64,000 nt of DNA from Herbiconiux flava (GCF_013409865.1 NZ_JACCBM010000001.1:248001-312000); one strand, 5' to 3'. Counted from the first letter of the stretch, positions 33,727-41,847 are shown. Translations and numbers: made by a program. The notes: generated by a model not told the origin, from the sequence alone.

Positions 33727-34689
33727 TCAGTCCGTCACGAACACGTCGTCCAACGTCACCGTGCGGAGCCCCCGCTCGGCCACGATCGCGGCCAGCTGCG
33801 GGAAGACGTTCGTCACCGGCAGGTAGTTGAGGTGCCCGATCACGATGTGCTGCGGCAGGAACCACTGCGTCGCGAAGTCGACCACCTGCTGCTCGGTGAT
33901 CAGGCCCGAGTCGGAGAGCGAGCCGTACCAGAGCACGGGGCACGTGTAACCGATGCTCGCCGCGAGCCGGTCGGTGCGCGCATCCCGGTAGCCGTAGGGC
34001 GGACGGTAGTAGGGGCGGGCGTCGACGCCGTAGGTGCTCTGGATGAAGTCGTGGTTCTGCTGCAGCTGCGCGATCACCTGGGCATCCGAGAGGCCTGTCA
34101 GGTCGACGTGGTCGAAGGTGTGGTTGCCGAGCTGGATCTGGCCCGACTGCACCAGGGGTCGCAGGAGGTCGGCGTGCTGCGTCCAGCCCTCGTAGCTGCC
34201 GTTGAGGAAGAACGTGAGGCGGGTTCCCGTGGCCGCGGCGAACTCGGTGTAGAGCCGCACGACCTCGGCGTTCGAGCCGTCGTCGACGGTCCAGGCGAGC
34301 AGGGCTCCGTCGCCGGGGAGGGCGGTTATCGGGCCCGAGGGCAGGGGCACCCTCTCGATCGGTGGCAGGGCGGGTTCGGCGGCGACCGGTTCAGCCGCGG
34401 GGGCGGGCTCGACGGCGTCGGGCTGCGCGGTGGGAGTGGCGCTCGGCGTCGGCGACGGGGTGTGCTTCGAGAGCCCGGACGCCGCCCGCCCACCGGCCAC
34501 GGGTGGTGCCGCCGCCCCCGTCAGGGCGAGGAACCCCGACACCCCGGCGACGGCGCCGACGCCGAGCACCCCGAGGAACACGCGGCGGTCGACCCCGCCC
34601 TCCGTCGCCCGGTGCGGCGGACGACCGCGCGCGTAGCGGGGAACCGGCGCCTCGTCGTGCCTCCGCGCGCGCGCATGCCTGCCGGCCAC
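33727..34689 (-). CDS. Polysaccharide deacetylase family (NodB domain), secreted or anchored
   Basis: 320 residues from GTG 34689. Basic N-terminus, one hydrophobic segment (about 37-61) with no clear cleavage site, then a Pro/Thr/Ala linker and a NodB domain. Motif 1 is 'WTVDDGSN', motif 2 'GNHTFDH' supplies the two metal-binding His, and motif 3 is 'YYRPPYGYRD'. These enzymes remove acetyl groups from peptidoglycan or chitin-like polymers at the cell surface. It lies between the two halves of the acid-sugar regulon but on the opposite strand, and seems unrelated to it. TAGGCT lies about 50 bases upstream of the start. Confidence 0.9.
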   Translation of the reverse strand: MAGRHARARRHDEAPVPRYARGRPPHRATEGGVDRRVFLGVLGVGAVAGVSGFLALTGAAAPPVAGGRAASGLSKHTPSPTPSATPTAQPDAVEPAPAAEPVAAEPALPPIERVPLPSGPITALPGDGALLAWTVDDGSNAEVVRLYTEFAAATGTRLTFFLNGSYEGWTQHADLLRPLVQSGQIQLGNHTFDHVDLTGLSDAQVIAQLQQNHDFIQSTYGVDARPYYRPPYGYRDARTDRLAASIGYTCPVLWYGSLSDSGLITEQQVVDFATQWFLPQHIVIGHLNYLPVTNVFPQLAAIVAERGLRTVTLDDVFVTD

Positions 34690-34788
34690 CGAGCCCCCTG
34701 TTCGACGCCGGTCGATCAGTCGAGCGGCATACGAAGCCTAGGAAGTCCCGGCGGCCGCCGGTATCACTCGTTCGGGGTAGGGAACGGT

Positions 34789-35553
34789 TCAGTCGCGCCC
34801 GCGCACCGGCAGGCGGCGACGGCTCCACGAGCCGTCGATGTGCGCCCGCATGGCCTTCTCCGCGGCCTCGGGCTCTCCGGAGGAGATCGCGTCGAGCACC
34901 GTCGCGTGCTCGTCGATCGTGAGCTCGAAGGCGTGCTCCGGGTCGCGCCCGTGGTACCGACTGCTCTCCAGCGCCCGGTCGAACAGGGTGCGGGCGAGGC
35001 TCGAGGCCAGCCGTGAGCCCGAGAGCCGCATCACCAGGTGGTGGAAGTCGATGTCGGCTTGCCGGAAGGCGGGCGGGTCGTCGATGACGTCCTGCATGCG
35101 CTGCAGCGAGGCCCGCAGCCGGTCGACCGCGTCCCTGTCGGCGCGCCGGGCCGCATCCGCCGCCATGGACGACTCGAGGCCCGAGCGCACACTGCTCAGC
35201 TCGTCGAGGATGCCGAGTGCGTCGTCGTGCTCGATCATCGCCGTGAGCACCACCGGGTCGAGCAGGTTCCACTCGGAGGTCGGGTTGACCTGCGTGCCGC
35301 GCCCCTGGGCGACCGTGACCAGGCCCTTCTCCTCGAGCCGCTTGACCGACTCGCGGATCACCGTGCGGCTCACCCCGAACTGCGCCGTCAACGGTCCCTC
35401 CGGCGGAAGGAGCTCGCCGGGCTTCAGGGCCCCGGTGACGATCACGTCGACGAGCTGCTGCACGACCGCCACCCCGAGCCGGGCGGCGGGTGCGCGCACC
35501 CCGACGGTGGGCAACACGGGCGCGACGGCGGTGTCGGCGGAGTCGATGCTCAT
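34789..35553 (-). CDS. FadR-subfamily GntR transcriptional regulator
   Basis: 254 residues. The N-terminal winged helix reads 'LTAQFGVSRTVIRESVKRLE', 'EKGLVTVAQGRGTQVN'; the all-helical FCD ligand domain has 'RQADIDFHHLVMRLSGSRLA' and 'AFELTIDEHATVLDAISSGE' with the metal-binding Asp and His pattern. FCD regulators usually respond to acid sugars or organic acids. It is divergent from the enolase-superfamily gene, and a palindrome CATATGATGTATG lies between them. TAGACT sits 6 bases before ATG 35553, so the mRNA is leaderless. Confidence 0.93.
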   Translation of the reverse strand: MSIDSADTAVAPVLPTVGVRAPAARLGVAVVQQLVDVIVTGALKPGELLPPEGPLTAQFGVSRTVIRESVKRLEEKGLVTVAQGRGTQVNPTSEWNLLDPVVLTAMIEHDDALGILDELSSVRSGLESSMAADAARRADRDAVDRLRASLQRMQDVIDDPPAFRQADIDFHHLVMRLSGSRLASSLARTLFDRALESSRYHGRDPEHAFELTIDEHATVLDAISSGEPEAAEKAMRAHIDGSWSRRRLPVRGRD

Positions 35554-35559
35554 GCGACG

Positions 35560-35565
35560 AGTCTA
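35560..35565 (-). promoter_or_regulatory. -10 box of the GntR gene (leaderless start)
   Basis: TAGACT on the minus strand, 6 bases before ATG 35553. Same box and spacing as menG. Confidence 0.65.
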
Positions 35566-35617
35566 GGCGCGAGCATCCGCCACTCGTCATACGTCTGTCG
35601 GTTGTGGCGTCACCAAA

Positions 35618-35632
35618 CATATGATGTATGCT
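35618..35632. promoter_or_regulatory. Candidate GntR operator overlapping the -10 of the enolase-superfamily gene
   Basis: CATATGATGTATG has inverted CATA/TATG ends and overlaps TATGCT, the likely -10 box (35627-35632). Its TGATGTATG core recurs before the CUT1 operon (29399-29407). Confidence 0.55.
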
Positions 35633-35688
35633 GTTCACACGCTCTCGCGAGAGGCGTCGTGCGGTTCACTGGAGAAAAGCAGGACACG

Positions 35689-36849
35689 ATGAGAATCACA
35701 GGCTTCACGAGTCTGACCACCGTGCACGACTGGGGCCGCCCCGTCGGTGACGTCAACGGCGTGGTGGCCGGTGGCGTCACCGAGGTGCCCCTGCTGCTGC
35801 TGCACACCGACGGCGGCCTCACCGGCATCGGTCTCGGCGCGCACACCGACATCGCACGGGTCTTCCCGGCGATCGAGAACGAGGACCCGCGGGCGGTCGT
35901 CGCCCTCTACGACCGGATGCTCGCCCACGTCTTCAAGACGGGCCATGCCGGCGCCACCTTCGGCACCATCGGCGCCGTCGACATGGCGCTCTGGGACCTC
36001 AAGGCGAAGATGGCCGGGGAACCGCTCTGGCGCACGCTCGGCGCCCGCGACCGCTTCGTGCCCGGCTACGCCTCGGGCCTGGACATCGCCCTCGGCGACG
36101 AGGAGCTCGTCGCCCTGTACACGCGCTACGCCGAGCGCGGCTTCGCGAGCGCCAAACTCAAGGGCGGCCGCGACAGCGACACCGACGTGGCGCGTCTGAA
36201 GGCGGTCGCCGACACCCTCCGGCGCAACTCCCCCCGCCCCGCGCTGATGCTCGACGCGAACGAGTCGTGGAACGTCAAGCAGGCCGTGCGCTACATCGCC
36301 GAGGTCGAGGCGCAGGTGCCGCTGACCTGGATCGAGGAGCCCGTGCGCCGCTGGGACTCGGCCGGCAACGCCGCCGTGAGCCGCGCCGTCAAGGCCGCCG
36401 TGGCCACCGGCGAGAACCTCGTGGGCCTCGAGCAGTACGGGCCGCTTCTCGACGCGCACGGCGTCGACGTGGTGCAGGCCGGCATGGTCTGGGGCATCAC
36501 CCACTTCCTGCGGGTGTCGGCCATCGCGCACGCCCGCGACCTGCCCGTCAGTCCGGTCGGCTACAACGCCAACCCGATCGCCCACGCGGCGGCCGCCGTG
36601 CCCAACCACTTCACGACCGAGGTGCAGGATCTCGGCATGCCCGTCGGCCTCACGGTCGACCAGACGATCGACGACGGCGGCATCCGCCTCGGCGACGAGC
36701 CCGGCCTCGGGATCACGCTCGACGAGGCCGCGATCGCGGCGATCGGCGGGGTCGAGGGGTGGCGCATCCCGGCCGGGCCGCACGTGCGGCCGGCGCGGGC
36801 GGGGCTGCGGCTCGTTCCCGAGACCGTCCCCCGGGCAGAGCGATCCTGA
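35689..36849 (+). CDS. Enolase-superfamily enzyme (mandelate racemase/muconate lactonizing type), acid-sugar dehydratase-like
   Basis: 386 residues. The N-terminal capping domain ends near residue 120; the barrel has the KxK base motif (Lys156, Lys158 in AKLKGG) and metal ligands Asp189 (LMLDAN), Glu216 (WIEEP) and Glu242 (GEN). The usual His-Asp dyad of the mandelate racemase subgroup is missing: 'VVQAG' has Gly265 where most have 'VQPD', and 'SPVGYN' has Val290 where most have 'SPHG'. Only the lysine side can abstract a proton, which fits a one-base reaction. Context (GntR/FCD regulator, sugar transporter, lactonase-like protein) suggests aldonate dehydration. ATG 35689 follows AGGA. Confidence 0.88.
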   Translation: MRITGFTSLTTVHDWGRPVGDVNGVVAGGVTEVPLLLLHTDGGLTGIGLGAHTDIARVFPAIENEDPRAVVALYDRMLAHVFKTGHAGATFGTIGAVDMALWDLKAKMAGEPLWRTLGARDRFVPGYASGLDIALGDEELVALYTRYAERGFASAKLKGGRDSDTDVARLKAVADTLRRNSPRPALMLDANESWNVKQAVRYIAEVEAQVPLTWIEEPVRRWDSAGNAAVSRAVKAAVATGENLVGLEQYGPLLDAHGVDVVQAGMVWGITHFLRVSAIAHARDLPVSPVGYNANPIAHAAAAVPNHFTTEVQDLGMPVGLTVDQTIDDGGIRLGDEPGLGITLDEAAIAAIGGVEGWRIPAGPHVRPARAGLRLVPETVPRAERS

Positions 36850-36878
36850 CGCGGTTCCCGCTGCGCGCGGGGGCGCGG

Positions 36879-37841
36879 CTAGAGCCGCGGGCGCGAGGGC
36901 AGTGAGACGATCAGCACGGCGGCGATGACGAGCACCGCGGCGATCGGGGTGGTCCAGTCGACGCCGTGGCCGGCGCCCGGGGCGATCAGGTCGATCGCGA
37001 TCGAGCCGAGCAGCTGCCCCGAGATGGAGCAGAGGCCGAGCAGCAGCACGCCCGTGCTGCGCACCGCGGTCGCCAGCCCGAAGATGAAGGTCACGCCGAG
37101 CGGGCCGCCGAGGTAGAGCCACCACTCGGGCGGGAAGGACGTCGGCAGGCCGCCCACGACGAGCGCGTGCACGACGGCGATCACGAGCAGCAGCGCGGTG
37201 CCGGCGATGAAGTTGAACAGGGTGGAGCTGACGGCCGAGCCCGCGGCGGCGGCCACACGGCCGTTCGCCGCCTGCTGCACCGCCTGCGCGATGCCGGCCG
37301 CGAAGGGCAGCAGCAGGAGCCAGAACGGGATCTCGGGGTCGATGTGCGCGGCGACCGACCAGACCACCACGCCGAACGCGATGCCCGCGCCCAGCACCCG
37401 ACGGACCGTCAGGTAGCGGCGACCACCCGGGCCGATCCCGACGCGGTCGACGACGAGGCCGCTCACGGTCTGGCCGCCGATGAAGGCCACGGTGAAGAGC
37501 GAGACGCCCACGAGGGCGGAGGCGAGGCCCTGCGTCAGCACGAAGATGCCGCCCCCGACGCCGGCGAAGAGCATCCAGAACGGAAGCCGGCCGCCGCGCA
37601 CCTCGGCGACGGCCCGGCGGGCACCGACCCGGGCGGAGGGCATCAGGGCGACGATCACGAGGACGATCAGCAGGCCGACCGCGAAGCTGATCGCGGCCGC
37701 CGTGTAGCCGTCACCGAGCCGGCGGCCGAACTCCCCGTTGATACGCGACTGCGTCGCCATCAGCACGCCGCACACGACGGCGACGCCGACCGCCGCCCCC
37801 AGGGGCAGACGGCCGGCGTGCGGCGGTGGGGTGAGGCTCAC
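36879..37841 (-). CDS. DMT family transporter of the YdcZ (DUF606) type, fused double domain
   Basis: 320 residues with ten membrane segments, two DUF606 repeats. Conserved pieces: 'GVLMATQSRINGEFGRRLGD', 'ISFAVGLLIVLVIV', 'GGIFVLTQGLASALVGVSLF' and, in the second half, 'QAANGRVAAAAGSAVSSTLF'. Single-domain YdcZ proteins are about 150 residues; this is the fused form. Solute unknown. It starts at GTG 37841 without a clear ribosome site, downstream of the helicase gene on the same strand and separated by a repeat-rich spacer. Confidence 0.88.
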   Translation of the reverse strand: MSLTPPPHAGRLPLGAAVGVAVVCGVLMATQSRINGEFGRRLGDGYTAAAISFAVGLLIVLVIVALMPSARVGARRAVAEVRGGRLPFWMLFAGVGGGIFVLTQGLASALVGVSLFTVAFIGGQTVSGLVVDRVGIGPGGRRYLTVRRVLGAGIAFGVVVWSVAAHIDPEIPFWLLLLPFAAGIAQAVQQAANGRVAAAAGSAVSSTLFNFIAGTALLLVIAVVHALVVGGLPTSFPPEWWLYLGGPLGVTFIFGLATAVRSTGVLLLGLCSISGQLLGSIAIDLIAPGAGHGVDWTTPIAAVLVIAAVLIVSLPSRPRL

Positions 37842-37862
37842 TCGGGCTCTCGCTCGGATTGG

Positions 37863-37917
37863 GGCTGTGCTCGGGCTCGGGCTGCGCTCGTGCTTAGGCT
37901 GTGCTCGGGCTCGGGCT
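37863..37917. repeat. Imperfect tandem repeat of CTCGGG-rich units between helicase and ydcZ-like genes
   Basis: A 21-base stretch starting GGCTGTGCTCGGGCTC occurs at 37863-37883 and again, identically, at 37897-37917 (offset 34). The whole spacer 37842-37938 is made of CTCGGG/GCTCG hexamers. No open function is visible; it may hinder polymerase or reflect slippage. Confidence 0.7.
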
Positions 37918-37938
37918 CGGGCTGCTTGTGCTCGCGCT

Positions 37939-40140
37939 CTAGCGGGGCGCGACCGGGGTGTCGGCCGCGAGCTCGCCGAGCAGGGCGTCGCCGGGGAAGG
38001 CGTCGACCATCTCGGCCTGGATCTCGGCGCGCTCGAGCAGTTCGTCCATGCGACGACGGCGGGCGCGCGGGATCAGGGTGACCACGGTGCCCTTCTTGCC
38101 GGCGCGGCCGGTGCGGCCGGCGCGGTGCAGGTACGTCTTGTACTCGTCGGGGGCGTCGGCCTGGATGACCAGGTCGATGTCGTCGACGTGGATGCCGCGG
38201 GCCGCCACGTCGGTCGCCACGAGCACGCTGACCCGCCCGCTGGTGAGCTGCTGCAGGTTGCGCGTGCGGCGCGACTGGTTGAGGTCGCCGTGCAGGCTGG
38301 TGGCCGGGAAGCCGGCGTCCTCCAGCTGCTCGGCGAGCATCTCGGCGTAGGCGCGGGTGCGGGAGAAGATCAGCGTCTTGCCCTCGCGGTCGGCCAGCTG
38401 CCGGATGATCTCGCTCTTGTCGCGGCTCTCGACGACCAGCACGCGGTGGTCGATGGTGCTGGAGGCCTGGTCCTCACCGGCGACCTCGTGCACGCTCGGG
38501 TTCACCAGGAACTCCTCGACCAGGGTGGCGACACCCTTGTCGAGCGTGGCGGAGAAGAGCAGCTTCTGGCCGCCGTCCTTGGTGTGACGCAGGATGCGCT
38601 GCACCGGCTCGAGGAAGCCCAGGTCGCACATGTGGTCGGCCTCGTCGAGCACCGTGATGGTGACGTCGCTGAGGTCGAGACGACGCTGCTCGATCAGGTC
38701 CTCGATGCGGCCGGGGGTGCCGATGATGATGTCGACGCCGCGCTGCAGCGCACCCACCTGGCGGGCCTGGGGCACGCCGCCGTAGATCTGGGTGGTGAAC
38801 AGGCCGACGGCCCGGGCGATCGGCTGCACCGTGCGGTCGATCTGCAGGGCCAGCTCGCGGGTCGGGGCCAGGATGAGCGCCCGGGGCTTGCGGCCCGGCT
38901 TGCGGTTCGCGCCGCCGCCGTTCTCCATCAGGCGCTCCACGAGGGGGGCACCGAAGGCGATGGTCTTGCCGGAACCGGTGCGGCCACGGCCGAGCACGTC
39001 GCGACCCTCGAGCACCATGGGGATGGTGGCCGCCTGGATCGGGAACGGGCTCTCGGCGCCGAGCTCCGCGAGCACGCGGGTGATGTTGCCGCCGATGCCG
39101 AGGTCGGCGAAGGTCACGCCGTCGACGTCTCCGGCGAGGGTGGCCTGGGCCTCGAGGCGCTCGAGCACGACGTCGTCGACCTGGTTGAAGGCGGGCTTGT
39201 TGTCGCGGTTCGGGTAGAAGTCGCTGCCGCGGTCGCTGCGGTCGGCGCGTGCCGGGCGGCTGTCGCGGTCGAAGCTGCGGGCCGGGCGATCGTTGTACGC
39301 CGGACGCTCGGTGCGGGCCGGGCGGTCGTCGCGGTCGAACGAGCGCTTCGGGCGGTCGTCGAAGCTGCGGGCCGGCCGGTCGTTGTACGCCGGACGCTCG
39401 GTGCGAGCCGGACGGTCATTGTACGCGGGGCGCTCGGTGCGAGCCGGGCGGTCGTCGCGATCGAAGGAGCGCTTGGGGCGATCGTCGAAGGAGCGCTTCG
39501 GGCGCTCTTCCCACGTCCGCTTCGGCGCATCCTCGCGGGCCTTGGCGGCCTCGGCGCGGCGCTCCTCGTTGCGGGCGTCGTTCCACTTCTGGCGGTCGGT
39601 GCGCTGCGGCACGCGACGCTCGTCGCGGTCGTACGAGGGACGCTCGTCGCGGTTGTACGCGGGACGCTCGTCGCGGCCGTACGAGGGACGCTCGCTGCGG
39701 CCGGTGCCGGTGCCCGACTTGTTGAAGCCGTTCTCGCGACTCGGGCGGCTGTAGCCGCCACGCTCGGGACGGTCGCCGTACGCAGGACGCTCAGAACGCT
39801 CGCCGCGGTTGTAGCCGCCACGCTCGGGACGGTCACCATACGCAGGACGCTCAGAACGCTCGCCGCGGTTGTAGCCACCACGCTCGGGACGGTCACCGTA
39901 GGCGGGACGCTCGGGGCGGTCGCCGTACGAGGGACGCTCGCCGCGCGAGCTCGGGGCCGCGCCGCGGGCGCTGCGCTCGTCGGCGTTCCAGCGCTGCTTG
40001 CGCGGTGCCGACTCGTCGGCGGGCTTGAAGCCGCGGTGCGAGGGGCTGCGGCTGCCGGCCTTGGGGCCGCCCTTGCCTGGAGTGCGGGGCTCGTAGTTCT
40101 TGGCGGCCTTGAAGCCACCGGACTTGTTGGATTTGGGCAT
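37939..40140 (-). CDS. DEAD-box RNA helicase with repeat-rich N-terminal tail
   Basis: 733 residues. Residues 1 to about 345 are disordered and charged, built from short Arg/Asp/Tyr/Pro repeats (RPAYGDRPERGGYNRGERSE and RPARSFDDRPKRSFDRDDR). The helicase core follows: Q motif 'FPIQAATIP', motif I GRTGSGKT, Ia 'PTRELALQ', motif II DEAD, motif III SAT, motif V 'ATDVAARGIHVDD', motif VI 'HRAGRTGRAG'. The protein unwinds RNA in ribosome assembly or mRNA decay, often under cold shock. The position of the repeats is reversed from the usual: most family members have a C-terminal RGG tail, while here the C-terminus is short. ATG 40140 has AGGAAGAA 7 bases upstream. Confidence 0.94.
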   Translation of the reverse strand: MPKSNKSGGFKAAKNYEPRTPGKGGPKAGSRSPSHRGFKPADESAPRKQRWNADERSARGAAPSSRGERPSYGDRPERPAYGDRPERGGYNRGERSERPAYGDRPERGGYNRGERSERPAYGDRPERGGYSRPSRENGFNKSGTGTGRSERPSYGRDERPAYNRDERPSYDRDERRVPQRTDRQKWNDARNEERRAEAAKAREDAPKRTWEERPKRSFDDRPKRSFDRDDRPARTERPAYNDRPARTERPAYNDRPARSFDDRPKRSFDRDDRPARTERPAYNDRPARSFDRDSRPARADRSDRGSDFYPNRDNKPAFNQVDDVVLERLEAQATLAGDVDGVTFADLGIGGNITRVLAELGAESPFPIQAATIPMVLEGRDVLGRGRTGSGKTIAFGAPLVERLMENGGGANRKPGRKPRALILAPTRELALQIDRTVQPIARAVGLFTTQIYGGVPQARQVGALQRGVDIIIGTPGRIEDLIEQRRLDLSDVTITVLDEADHMCDLGFLEPVQRILRHTKDGGQKLLFSATLDKGVATLVEEFLVNPSVHEVAGEDQASSTIDHRVLVVESRDKSEIIRQLADREGKTLIFSRTRAYAEMLAEQLEDAGFPATSLHGDLNQSRRTRNLQQLTSGRVSVLVATDVAARGIHVDDIDLVIQADAPDEYKTYLHRAGRTGRAGKKGTVVTLIPRARRRRMDELLERAEIQAEMVDAFPGDALLGELAADTPVAPR
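39751..39910 (-). repeat. 60-bp tandem repeat in the helicase N-terminus
   Basis: A 60-bp unit (20 residues, GGYNRGERSERPAYGDRPER) occurs about 2.7 times with few differences. A second repeat family (NDRPAR / FDDRPKRSFDRD) fills 39270-39500. Both keep frame. Confidence 0.88.
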
Positions 40141-40175
40141 GATTCTTCCTGGGTTATCTCGAATTGCGCACACCT

Positions 40176-40192
40176 CAACACCGAACGTGTTG
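40176..40192 (-). other. Short hairpin in the helicase leader
   Basis: CAACAC and GTGTTG pair around CGAAC in the transcribed leader, 36 bases before the helicase start. It is a possible regulatory structure in the long 5' leader. Confidence 0.35.
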
Positions 40193-40346
40193 GCAGTGCT
40201 AACTAGATCCCCGGGAGTAGCGGGGGCCGTGTCGTACGCGACATTCACCAGTGACCAGCGCATCCATGCACTGACTGGGAAACCGGCCCACCAGACTTAC
40301 AAACCCAACCGCGGGGAACCCCACGGTGTCCAGAGCCGACCAACCG

Positions 40347-40375
40347 ACACTACACGATCAGCCAGCCCCTGTCGA
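40347..40375 (-). promoter_or_regulatory. Promoter of the DEAD-box helicase gene, long 5' leader
   Basis: On the minus strand TCGACA (-35, 40370-40375) and TAGTGT (-10, 40347-40352) are 17 bases apart, the best-formed sigma-70-like promoter in the window. It places the RNA start near 40340, giving a leader of about 200 bases before ATG 40140. Long leaders are typical for cold-shock helicase mRNAs. Confidence 0.65.
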
Positions 40376-40408
40376 GTGCCGCGCAGCCCGAGACCAGGCG
40401 GCGACAGC

Positions 40409-40702
40409 TCAGATGTCGGTGACGACCGTGCGCGTCAGCACCGGCGGCGCCGCCAGCAGCGACCCCAGGTCGGACACGCCCTCGGGCGTCGAGCGCCACT
40501 CGCGGTACGCGTCGTCGGCCTCCATCGACTCCCACTTCTCGACCACGATGAAGTGCTGGCGGTCGTCGGCATCGACGGTGACTTCGACACCGAGGCTGCC
40601 CTCGCGGGCGCGGGTGGCGGCGAGCACCGAGTGGATCACCTCCGGCGCGGAGTCGAGCAGGTCGGGCTTGATGCGCAGGTCGAGCAGCGAGATCACGGTC
40701 AT
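40409..40702 (-). CDS. Antibiotic biosynthesis monooxygenase (ABM) domain protein, putative quinol monooxygenase
   Basis: 97 residues, ferredoxin-like ABM fold. The pattern is 'VISLLDLRIKPDLLDSAPEV', 'REGSLGVEVTVDADDRQHFI', 'VVEKWESMEADDAYREWRST'. 'EGSLG...F.vvEkW.s..a' is typical of the family, as in YgiN quinol monooxygenase. The enzyme is cofactor-free and dimeric. Start is ATG 40702. No operon partner; the helicase promoter lies just beyond its 3' end. Confidence 0.83.
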   Translation of the reverse strand: MTVISLLDLRIKPDLLDSAPEVIHSVLAATRAREGSLGVEVTVDADDRQHFIVVEKWESMEADDAYREWRSTPEGVSDLGSLLAAPPVLTRTVVTDI

Positions 40703-40708
40703 GCGCCC

Positions 40709-40775
40709 AGAGTACGCCCGCCCGCCGACACCGCCCGCGCCCCGAGTACGCCCAGCCGCCGACACCCCCGCGCCC
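40709..40775. repeat. Imperfect direct repeat (GAGTACGCCC...CCGCCGACACC) in an intergenic region
   Basis: Two near copies, about 33 bases each, start at 40709 and 40743 in the 174-base gap between divergent genes. Extremely C-rich; no promoter could be separated from it. Confidence 0.5.
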
Positions 40776-40876
40776 TGGGCTCGCCGGGCCGCCACACCGC
40801 CGCGCCTTGCCCGGTTCGCAAGAACGGCCGATCTTTCCGCCCGGTCGCCCGGAACGGGCATCCGGAACCTGCCAGT

Positions 40877-41830
40877 GTGACGAAGGTGACCTCGAACGAC
40901 CGCATCACCCTGCGCTTCCTCGCGGCCCCGCAAGACGCCGCCGCCGACGGCCGCACCGTCGCCGCCGGCCGCGTGCTCGAGTGGATCGACAAGGCCGGCT
41001 ACGCCTGCGCCGTCGGCTGGAGCGGCGCCTACTGCGTCACCGCCTACGTCGGCAACGTGCACTTCACCCGCCGCGTGCAGCCGGGCGAGCTGATCGAGGC
41101 CCGGGCGCGCATCATCCACACGGGGCGAACGAGCATGCAGGTGCTCGTGCAGATCGGCTCGGCGGATGCGCGGAGCCGCCGCTTCACGCCCGCCACCCAC
41201 TGCCTGCTCGTCTTCGTCGCGGTCGACGGCGCCGGAGTGCCGCAGGAGGTGCCGTCGTGGCTGCCGGCCGACGACGACGAGCGGATGCTCCACGAACGTG
41301 CCGCGGAGAGACTCGCCCCGCGCCGTGCCATCCGCGACGCGATGCTCGGCCAGCACTTCACCGACGAGGGCACGACGCCGCGCACGGTCTTCCGCTTCCT
41401 CGCGGCGCCGCAGGACGCGAACTTCGGCGGCAACGCCCACGGCGGAACGGTGCTGCGCTGGATCGACGAGGCGGCCTACGCCTGCGCCGCCTCCTGGACG
41501 TCGGAGCAGGCCGTCGCGGTGTACTCGGGCGGCATCCACTTCTTCAGCCCGATCCGGATCGGCGACCTCGTCGAGGTGGAGGCGCGGCTGATCCACACGG
41601 GCGGGCGGAGCCTGCACATCGCGGTGCACGTGCGGGCCGCGTCGCCGCGCACGCCTCAGGAGCTGCGGCTGACGACGCACTGCATGACGATCTTCGTCGA
41701 CCTCGGCCCCGACGGGCGCGCCCGCCCGGTCGCTCCGCTGCCGGCGCTCTCCGACGAGGACCGCCGGCTCGCGGCCCACGCGTCCGAGCTCACCCGCCTC
41801 CGCGCCTCCCTCGAGGCCCTCCCCGTCTGA
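40877..41830 (+). CDS. Double-hotdog acyl-CoA thioesterase
   Basis: 317 residues, two hotdog domains in tandem. Domain 2 has the active pattern 'DANFGGNAHGGTVLRWIDEA' (Asn-Ala-His-Gly-Gly). Domain 1 has 'DAAADGRTVAAGRVLEWIDK' at the same place: the His is replaced and the Gly-Gly motif lost, so this half is probably a structural partner. The family hydrolyses acyl-CoA to fatty acid and CoA in the cytoplasm. The GTG at 40877 is chosen; GTG 40886 is an alternative. Convergent with the LLM oxidoreductase gene. Confidence 0.88.
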   Translation: MTKVTSNDRITLRFLAAPQDAAADGRTVAAGRVLEWIDKAGYACAVGWSGAYCVTAYVGNVHFTRRVQPGELIEARARIIHTGRTSMQVLVQIGSADARSRRFTPATHCLLVFVAVDGAGVPQEVPSWLPADDDERMLHERAAERLAPRRAIRDAMLGQHFTDEGTTPRTVFRFLAAPQDANFGGNAHGGTVLRWIDEAAYACAASWTSEQAVAVYSGGIHFFSPIRIGDLVEVEARLIHTGGRSLHIAVHVRAASPRTPQELRLTTHCMTIFVDLGPDGRARPVAPLPALSDEDRRLAAHASELTRLRASLEALPV

Positions 41831-41847
41831 CCCGCCCTCCGCGCAGC

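Noticed and set aside
40141..40263. In-frame upstream extension of the helicase to ATG 40263
   Set aside because: No ribosome binding site precedes it, while ATG 40140 has AGGAAGAA at the right distance and begins a typical MPKSNKSGG start.
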